Source: Steinernema hermaphroditum
Lineage: Eukaryota; Nematoda; Chromadorea; Rhabditida; Steinernematidae
DNA: 64,000 nt
Assembly (NCBI GenBank): GCA_030435675.1
Contig: CM059624.1
Span: forward strand, 16,144,769 to 16,208,768
Direction: 5' to 3'
Below the pieces are notes generated by a model. It was not told the origin of the DNA, did not search any database, and worked only from the letters and a program-made list of their open reading frames with translations. A program made the position numbers and the translations under genes. Below are positions 56,681 through 64,000 of the stretch, one piece after another; the first letter of the stretch is position 1, and each line of letters opens with the position of its first letter.

Positions 56681-56938
56681 AATGTTGGTTAGGTCCTATT
56701 GTTCAGTGTTTGTTCCGATAAATCTGGCTCTAGTGTCTTCGAAAGCGGTTTTCCCTGAGGCGACGTGCTATATTTACGGTAATCGGTTGTTCCCGGACAT
56801 TTCTATTGCCTTTGCTGGTCACTCTACATAGAAGGTTTTTTTCTACGGTTGTCTCTTCTATTCGGTGTCGCCGTCGGTAATAAGTCGCGTGTTTTCGACA
56901 GTCGGCCTACTTACTGATTGTTGTTTTTTGTTTCAGAA

Positions 56939-57551
56939 ATGCCATTAGCCAAAGTGCATCTAAAGCTGCTGCCACGATGTGCACTTCTGTGCCGAGCAGC
57001 CACGATTTCAACTTCAGCTCCGCTTGCGAAAAATCGCGCCGGAAAATATCGAGTAAGTACTGTGACTGGCAGTGCATTACTCAGACTGTCAATTTGAAGG
57101 CAACGATTGACCGAACGCAGATGCTCACGTACGAAATGGCGCAGAAGCCGCATCACATTGGAGTCCGGAAGGCCTGGCTCAGTTGGCATTCGCAGAATTT
57201 GGAGGAATTTCGACAGACTCAGCCGTACCAGGTCGCCCAGGACGAGATTATCCGTCGATTCGTTCGGGGATTTTTTCCACAGAACATTGCCATCAGTGGA
57301 AACGAAGTAAGCGTTCGAAACTTCGCATTTGAATTGTTTGAATTCTGTGATCACAGCTTGTCATCAAACGAAGGGGCAACGCAGTGTACGTGGCCGGTTT
57401 CTTCCAGCATTCGCGGCGCCTGGATATCCGCAAGATCTACTGGATGTTTGGATTTACCGAGGAATTCCTTTCTCTTCTGCTGAAACAGCCAGTGAAGCTT
57501 GAGATGCAGTTTGTCGAGACGGAACACAAATTAGCTTATAATTACATTTAG
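56939..57551 (+). CDS. mrps-24: mitochondrial ribosomal protein MRPS24
   Basis: This small-subunit protein (uS3m) belongs to the mitochondrial ribosome. Exons 56939-57052, 57100-57306 and 57357-57551 join in phase to 171 residues (human 167). Seen: a presequence rich in Lys, Arg, Leu and Ala (MPLAKVHLKLLPRCALLCRA), then MLTYEMAQKPHHIGVRKAWLS, which matches the family's LTYE-A---HYI--RKGWLS block. RRFVRGFFPQNI and QLVLKRRGN-like ELVIKRRGNAVYVAGFF follow. The end is LKQPVKLEMQFVETEHKLAY. The start is three bases after GTTTCAG. Everything expected is present. Confidence 0.92.
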
Positions 57552-57835
57552 ACTTGCTATTGTATCACTTCGTTTGTTCGTAAAACTTGATCTTCCCTTG
57601 TGTCGTTTGTTGTTCTTCTCGCGTTTGATGATCTGGTTTGTCAGCGAATTTCAGACAGCTGTTTTCGGATGTAGACGTCTACAAAGAACATTCGCGGCTT
57701 TAGACTCCAGACTACCACCATCGCCATTTCAGTGGTTAGTCGAAGGTTGAATCCAATTAGTGATCGGTCGTGTTTACACAGTGACCGGAGAGGTAAGCGC
57801 TGGTTGATGATTATCTGAATTGAATCTGTCTTTAG

Positions 57836-60676
57836 ATGACTGTGGGAAACGGAAGACCGCTTCTTGTGCGTCGAGGAAAAGCAACCAGCTATAAAACCCC
57901 GGCTTTTGAGGAGCGCGAGGAAGGATATGATGGTCGTCTCGAATGGTCGCTGACAGACCACAATCTGCTTCTCATTGCCGCGTTCCGGAATGCTGTGCTT
58001 GGGAACGACTTCAATAAAGTCAAGGCGCAAGTTCAATTGCTGTCTCCAGAGTACACTAATGTAGGTTGAATTTTTACTTTTTTTTGTGACCAATTTAATG
58101 CTTCAGGAATCACAACTTGATTTGTTGTGTAACAAAATTTGCGACCGATCATCGGCTGAGCCTCTTAAAGAAGCCCTTTTGACAGCGATCACCATTGGGA
58201 GTCGCCCCCTCGTGGAGTTTATTCTATCGCTGTTCCATGAATACCCGGGCGAGGAGCGAAGTGGCTGTTATGATAGCCCGTCCTTTATGCCTCATATGAC
58301 CCCGCTCATGATGGCATGCATCTGCAACAATTTCGGAATTGTCGAATGCCTTCTTATGCGCAATCATGACATCGATCTTCCTCATCGTGCGGATTGTATG
58401 TTTTAATGTGCCTCACAAATATTAGTCCTACTTTGTTTGTTTAGGTGTCTGTGACATGTGCTACAAAACAGCGAATCTTGTGTCAGCGAATATTCGGCGT
58501 TTGGATACATACCGTGCGCTCAGTTCAGAAGCATTTTTATGGCTGTCGACTTCTGACCCCATGTTGGCTGCCATTCAGCTCAGTCGTGACCTGCAAACAT
58601 GTGAAAGTACTGAAACTCAACACAAGGACATATATCAGAAGCTCCAACGGAACGTACAGAATTTCGCCACTTCTCTTGTTCAGCATTGCTGGAACATGGA
58701 GGAAGTTGACGTTCTTCTTCAACAGCCGGACGGATCTTCGATTTCCGACGCTCACCTGCCATATCCACGAGTCCGACTTGCTCTCGATGGAGAAATGAGG
58801 CAGCTTACCGCTAATTTGAGCGTTCAGATGGGTATCGAGAACAAGTGGCATGGTGAATGGAGGGACTATGGAAAGAACACAGTCCGTGATGCTGGAAGAA
58901 TGTTATGTCATACGTTGCTCTTTCCAATTTTGGCGTATATTCACGCTTTAAGTGCTGGACGTCTTATTCAAAGCTTCAATTACCCCGTGGCGCGGTAAGA
59001 AACTATGTCTATACCGAGTAAAACCTTCCGTTGCAGATTTGCTAGTTACACCGCAAGCTATTTCTCGTTCTTGGCTGCCATCATCACGTTAAGGATTGTA
59101 ACCGCCGTTACCACAACGCAGCATGAAAGAACTGTCCTAAGCAATAGTATGTTCTGTTTGTTATTTCAATTTTTTAAAAGTTTTTTTAGATTATCAGTTC
59201 TTCTTGCAGTGCTACATCTTCATATATATGTTTGGCATGATAGTGTGGGAATTTTTGGAGTTCTCACGCCGTGGCATCGAGCGATACTACGAAATGTGGT
59301 GGCGCTGGTTCGACCTTATGATGCTGGGACTCTTCTTTTGTGCAATGATGACCTGGATTGCTACATGGTATACTGTTGCTATTGATGGTCTTCCCACACT
59401 ACGTCGCTGGCATTGGGTTCGGTATTTCCGCAAATATCGTAATAACCGCTGAGCATTTTAGATTGAATATGATGTTCACCTTTTATTCGATATCTTCTAT
59501 GGTGGCGCATGTATTATGGCGTTTTGGCGCGTCTTCTACTTTGTGCAGCTTTATCGATTCGTCGGTTCCACTGTGGTACGGTCATCTCAGGTGTATCTAC
59601 AAGCTAGTTGACCACTTTCAGATTTCCATTGGCAAATGTGTCAGCAAGATTTATTACTACTTCATTATAATGATTGTCGTTCTGGCTTCGTTCGCAATTG
59701 GTGTTAACATGATTCTGGAGCCATACTCTAGAAACAGACAATTCTTAATTGACGGATTGCCCGATGAAACTGAGAAAAGCCCGGATAAATTTATGGAGTA
59801 AGTTTTCACGTTAACGAAATCACAATAAGTATTTGTATTTGCAGCTTGGTCCAGTCTTCCCGTTTTCTTTTCTGGTCATTTTTTGGATACCTGAGCCCTG
59901 ATGATTACAAGCCGATTGTTGGACATGTGGGACCAGATTTCGAGCGCACTCGCCATCGCATTACGAGAAATTCCGCTGAAATAGCCATGTCGATGTATCA
60001 CATTGTCATGATCATCACTTTGCTCAATCTTATGGTTTCTCTTTTGGTCAAGACGGCAGACGAAGTGTTAGACAATGAAGATGTTGAATGGAAGTACACC
60101 AAGGTTCATATTTACTACGAGTTCTTCGAACCAGGCAGCTCAGTTCCACCGCCGTTCAACTTGATCTTCATGTTGTCATCCTTCATGTATCAAGTTTTTT
60201 CGAAAGATTACACCTTTGTCTGGCCGGTAAACTATTCAATACTGCGTGATATCCTAAATTCCAGTGATGTTTAGGATATGCTTGTAAAACGCGAAGCCAC
60301 CAGTGACACCGAAGCCTATCGAGAGATGCGCTGTGCCTACCGTGACCTGATTGTTCGTCTGTTCCAACGTTATCGTGCGTCTAAGGAATTACACTTTAAA
60401 ACGATACAGACCATGGACTCTGATGTGAGTTTTTATTGACTTTCAATTGTAAATTTAATATTTACGTTGTTCCAGAAGGAGAAGAAGAATGCCGTGGTAA
60501 AGGTTGCGTTTATGAATTCTGTACTGAACCGAAGCGCAGTAAGCGATATAATCAATCCGACAGCCGCACTTTCGAAGGACACTGTCCATAGCAGAGTTTG
60601 CAGCTCTTGCAATGAGAGGATCGTCGATAGCCAGAGTACGACATGCAAGACATGTTGCCAGGCTCCTGTACAATAA
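57836..60676 (+). CDS. TRPC-family cation channel
   Basis: Ten exons (57836-58060, 58107-58395, 58445-58994, 59037-59146, 59190-59416, 59462-59575, 59622-59797, 59845-60226, 60275-60424, 60476-60676) join in phase to 807 residues. Seen: N-terminal ankyrin-like units ending HRADCVCDMCYKT; the TRPC linker with ALSSEAFLWLSTSDPMLAAI; and six membrane spans from about residue 330. Between S2 and S3 is RWFDLMMLGLFF, S5 is IYYYFIIMIVVLASFAIG, and the pore region has LFWSFFGYL. After S6 (LLNLMVSLLV) comes the TRP box EWKYTKVHIYYEFFEPGSSVPPPFN. It is close to C. elegans TRP-1/2/3, but which one is unclear. The C-terminus is short and ends in a Cys cluster (CSSC, CKTCC). Two short introns (donors GTTCGG, GTACGG) are my least certain junctions. 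Confidence 0.9.
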
Positions 60677-60679
60677 CAA

Positions 60680-61440
60680 CAAAACGTCGCGAATCAAAAA
60701 ATTTGACACAATTTGATTATTTTGTGTATCTAAAGTAATATTTGCGTAGTAATAAATGCGTCTATTTGTGTAAGTGCATTTCTGTTTCGGTCTCGAGTCT
60801 CAAAAAATTTTCCACAGGGAAGTTTTTATCCTTACGCGTTGAACAAACACGGTCAACTTGTTCGCAGATTGTTTTCCTAGTGATACTACTAGTTTTGATG
60901 CTTTTCATCGGAATTGCTTGGGTTGTAGCATTAAAAAACATGAATTAACGGGAATTGCTTAAATGCCAACGGGAAGAAACAGATGTAGAGGTCACACTAT
61001 CGACGCACACCTTGTAAAGCATCCTTAAATAATTAGCGGTTCACCAAAAACAGTATATATCAAAGCTGTATCAAAGATCACCGGCAGGGGACAGATGAAG
61101 TTCACTGTCTTTCTTGAGCACTTGTGACTAGTTCAAATAATGACGGATAGTTATCACTAGTGCACAACAGCGCTTGTTATCACAATTGACAGTTACTACT
61201 CCGTATGACTTTCCGAGATTTCGACCGTTTTTGGAGATTTCGGAAAAACGTTCACCTAAGCTCGTTGGTCTTTCCACGAGTCGATTATATGGTCGTGGAC
61301 CACGACCATATAATTTGTCGTCATCACTTCATGTCCCCGCCTATTTGAACATCAAAATATTTTGCGTTAATTGAGAAAAAACACCGTTTAGTGTGGTGTA
61401 TCATTGAAAGATTCCTTTCTGCTGCATACAGCCCACCAAG
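60680..61440. other. intergenic stretch, promoter of the chemoreceptor
   Basis: A frame at 60742-60948 ends in a good hydrophobic span (FLVILLVLMLFIGIAWVV), but it has no ATG before the span and no clear splice chain. The inverted words ATATGGTCGTGGACC and ACCACGACCATATAA near 61286-61315 form a hairpin. The ATG at 61441 has no upstream splice acceptor close by. Confidence 0.35.
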
Positions 61441-62382
61441 ATGGCGTTCGAGATCCTGTCCTCTCAACAGTACGATAGTGCCCTTGTCGTCATGTTCATC
61501 ATACTCGCAATTCTTGGTATTGGAACCCTCCTTCTCGTCGCCACATCCACTCCTCCATATATGCGCCACTACGGCTACTTCATTCTGAACATAAATTTTT
61601 GGTTTTATCTGTCGGCGCTTCTCGCCTGCATGAAACATACCGATTTGATCGAAATCAAAGGAAACGTCTGCTTTGAACTGCACATGCTAATCACCATACC
61701 GCTACTTTCGTCAACGGTCTACAGTATCCTTAGCATCCTCTCTGTGTTTTGTGGCTATCTGGCGATATTACTAACCTTTATATTCCTCATGATTCGTGTG
61801 GTGTTCCTCAAATACTTGCATAAGATCAAGACATGGATGGGTCTCCTGGTGGTCGTGACCATACAGTTTGGAATCAGCGGTGGAATGGCCTTTTTTGGAA
61901 GCCGCGCTGTGACTCCCGCTGACGGACAACGGCAAGTGCTCTGTGTGTCCGAAAAACAACAGTTCATGTCACTTACGATCGTTGGCCTTAGTCAACTAAT
62001 GATCGTGTCCGTACTTCTTGTTGTCATTATCGTGATAATTGTACGAAAAATGAAGATCCAAAAGGTTAGCCAGCAGACGAGGAAACTTCAAAGAATGCTG
62101 CTTAAAACTCTGATCATCACAGCTCTTATACCGATCGTTTTCAAGTCGATCCCAAGTGTCATCGCGTCCGTGGCGCTACTGAAACAGTGGCCCGAATACC
62201 TATCCATTCAGCGATTGACCGGCCTTTTGACTTTGGTGCAGGCGATAGCGAATGGAATGGCCACCGTGGTGTGTATCAGGTGCTACAGAGAGAGGCTGTG
62301 GAAGTTGACGACATTCTGGCGACACAATAATTATAAGGTTTTTAATGTTGTATCAACGATTAATGCTAATGCGATTGAATAA
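61441..62382 (+). CDS. nematode serpentine chemoreceptor, Str superfamily, single exon
   Basis: The intronless frame of 313 codons has seven hydrophobic spans, the first at residues 14-34. Marks include TPPYMRHYGYFILNINFWFY after TM1, the charged loop VRKMKIQKVSQQTRKLQRML before TM6, and CIRCYRERLWK after TM7. That is the usual layout of Str-type receptors. It would act in sensory cilia. Like the receptor at 2731-3693 it lacks introns, but the two proteins are not close copies. The stop codon runs straight into AATAAA, giving a very short 3' end. I could not assign the subfamily. Confidence 0.8.
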   Translation: MAFEILSSQQYDSALVVMFIILAILGIGTLLLVATSTPPYMRHYGYFILNINFWFYLSALLACMKHTDLIEIKGNVCFELHMLITIPLLSSTVYSILSILSVFCGYLAILLTFIFLMIRVVFLKYLHKIKTWMGLLVVVTIQFGISGGMAFFGSRAVTPADGQRQVLCVSEKQQFMSLTIVGLSQLMIVSVLLVVIIVIIVRKMKIQKVSQQTRKLQRMLLKTLIITALIPIVFKSIPSVIASVALLKQWPEYLSIQRLTGLLTLVQAIANGMATVVCIRCYRERLWKLTTFWRHNNYKVFNVVSTINANAIE

Positions 62383-62389
62383 ACCTATT

Positions 62390-63010
62390 GAGTTATCTAT
62401 GTAAATTGGGGACCAATAAAATGAAAGTTTCAAATAGAATTGTTCTCTACATGAGTGTAAAATGGTGGTGTGGTGTGTTCTTTGTAAAATGACAAACAGT
62501 GCTTTCGCACATTTCGAAAAATACATTTATAGAAATGCTGTCGCAGGCTACTTACAAAATTCTTTAATAATATTTCATGTGTACCGCTGACTACAGCATT
62601 TCTGACGAGATGTTCCAGGATTGATCCGGCTGCTTGAAAATTGCATTTCTTCGATCTATATATTTATATATTTTTTATTTCCATTAGCGAGATTCCCTTT
62701 CTGCTGAGAATTTTCTTCAACGTGGCGATATGCGTTGCTAGGACGGTACAAGCCGTCGATCCAGTTTGACGTTCGTGTTCGGGCCTCAGTCGTGACCGCT
62801 TCTATCCCAGGCAAACCGGAATGGATCACCCACTATATGATGAACGCTATGTTTTATTCGGACTGATTCGGAAAGACATTGCAGAAGCAGTCATGTGCGA
62901 TTTCCCGTCTATCATCTGCGTCCTCCGCGCACTGGTGATGACGAACCTGTGGTACTTTTGTGCTGGCTTCATCAAGCTATATGCTGTCCATATTGCGTTT
63001 TCATATTGGG
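62390..63010. other. intergenic stretch
   Basis: No gene is supportable. An 89-codon frame from 62821 has two weak hydrophobic stretches but runs into the inverted repeat and lacks motifs. Confidence 0.35.
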
Positions 63011-63014
63011 GTAC

Positions 63015-63745
63015 CTGCGGCGTACTCGGTATTTTTCACGTCATTCTTGAGAAAAGTTTCTCGCGAGAGAGTCAGCAAACAACTCGTTGAGCTTCCCGCA
63101 AAATTTCGCTCGATGCGGTCTCGAATGGAGAATTCAACTCCGAAGTAATTTGTGAAAGTTCTCTTCCCAAGTAATTGTGACTTATTTGTCAGCTTTTTGT
63201 CTTTCTTTTATTGTCTGGTTTCAGATGGGATATATTTAGCGATTACGAAGAGGAGTTAAATTTCCGAAATAGCTGTTGGTCATATAACATGTATGGGAAC
63301 GATCGAATCGCGCCTCATTGGCTCAGGGGCAGAGCGTCTGTCTAGTAAACAGAAGGTCGCTGGTTCGATTCCAGCATGAGGCATCCTTTTTTAATTGTCT
63401 TTAAGCATAGTTTATTTCTCCAACTTTATCTTTGACAACAATGAGGTACCCCGAATGCGATAAGTGGGCGATCGTTCTTGGTTTTGGTTCTTCCGCTCTC
63501 CGTCTCGGTTGCTATCAGTTTCGAAACGTTCGTGCGTCAAAGAACACCAATTTGTGAGATGATAGGCATATCTACCATGACTACCAAAGGGACCGATGAA
63601 AAGATAATGGCATATCTCCGTTCAAGATTTATAGCTCCTCGGAAAATGACATGATTGATATTTCTGGGGGAATAAACCAGAAAGTCACTATGTTCAAACA
63701 CATGCATCTCTCGCGGAACGACAAACAGTCGAGCGCAGCTATCCA
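63015..63745 (-). repeat. inverted duplication, right arm (contains a tRNA-Thr gene)
   Basis: This is the reverse complement of 44495-45245. The outer part (about 63220-63740) looks identical or nearly so to 44497-45025. The inner part (63040-63220) has diverged. The arms end where the flanks lose all similarity. Confidence 0.85.
63312..63382 (+). tRNA. tRNA-Thr (anticodon AGU)
   Basis: The sequence matches the tRNA at 44856-44926 in reverse orientation: 71 nt, all four stems paired, anticodon loop CTAGTAA. TTTTTT at about 63387 ends the polymerase III transcript. Confidence 0.93.
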
Positions 63746-63777
63746 CCATTTACATATATTTATCATGCATCATTATA

Positions 63778-63990
63778 TCATTTCATCTCTATGCCTTTAT
63801 TTAAAAAGAGAACCCATTTAGTCAGAAGATCATCGATAAAGCAATTTACAACCGATAGAAAATTCCCTTTTTGTATCGGGTTGCCACTCCAGTCTTCGGC
63901 ACTATGGTGAGAGGGACTAGCCTGTTTCGGAAGACCAAAATGAGGGCCATTCCGATCAGTAGGAGGGCTAGCTGACCGCTTGTCGGCCAT
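63778..63990 (-). other. open frame at the window edge
   Basis: A 70-codon ATG-started minus frame (MADKRSASPPTDRNGP) is polar at first and then hydrophobic. It may be a first exon of a gene whose remaining exons overlap the repeat, or chance. Confidence 0.2.
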
Positions 63991-64000
63991 AGGTAGCCTG

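Overview
The window is a piece of a nematode genome, most likely a free-living rhabditid. Nearly every gene I could assemble is split by introns of about 42-54 nt with a TTTCAG-like 3' splice site. Many start codons sit a few bases after such a site, as expected for spliced-leader trans-splicing. The genes include nematode-type serpentine chemoreceptors, an efl-1-like E2F, a cps-6-like endonuclease G and hyls-1. The species cannot be named. Most models below were joined by hand from reading phase and splice sites. No database search was possible, so names rest on recognised motifs.

Layout. 1-7.2 kb: two chemoreceptor genes on the minus strand and three copies of a decayed repeat. 8.6-9.0 kb: an RTE-type LINE relic, then about 4 kb without genes. 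13.3-17.5 kb: phosphomannose isomerase and a small membrane protein. 18.1-21.1 kb: a complete, apparently young BEL/Pao LTR element with gag but almost no pol. 21.6-25 kb: two small membrane-protein candidates and a secreted cysteine-rich protein. 28.2-33.9 kb: 3-hydroxyacyl-CoA dehydrogenase (-) and alpha-SNAP (+). 34.2-35.9 kb: a DNA element whose ends consist of GGAAACnGTTTCC palindromes. 36.3-39.6 kb: a coiled-coil protein followed by an endonuclease G, then a mucin-like type I membrane protein. 40.0-42.5 kb: PRP39 (-). 44.5-45.2 kb and 63.0-63.7 kb: an inverted duplication, each copy carrying tRNA-Thr(AGU). 45.6-60.7 kb: the dense core, with a coiled-coil gene (+); the minus-strand cluster hyls-1, DMAC2L/ATP5S-like, HPF1-like; then efl-1 (+), ETHE1 (+), a small secreted peptide (+), an unknown gene (-), a short coiled-coil gene (+), MRPS24 (+) and a TRPC channel (+). 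61.4 kb: a second single-exon chemoreceptor.

How the genes relate. hyls-1, DMAC2L and HPF1 lie head to tail with gaps of about 147-149 bp, which is operon spacing in nematodes. The pairs coiled-coil/endonuclease G and short coiled-coil/MRPS24 are also close on one strand. Four genes serve mitochondria (endonuclease G, DMAC2L, ETHE1, MRPS24) and two handle splicing or vesicle fusion (PRP39, alpha-SNAP). The chemoreceptors lie at the two gene-poor, repeat-rich edges.
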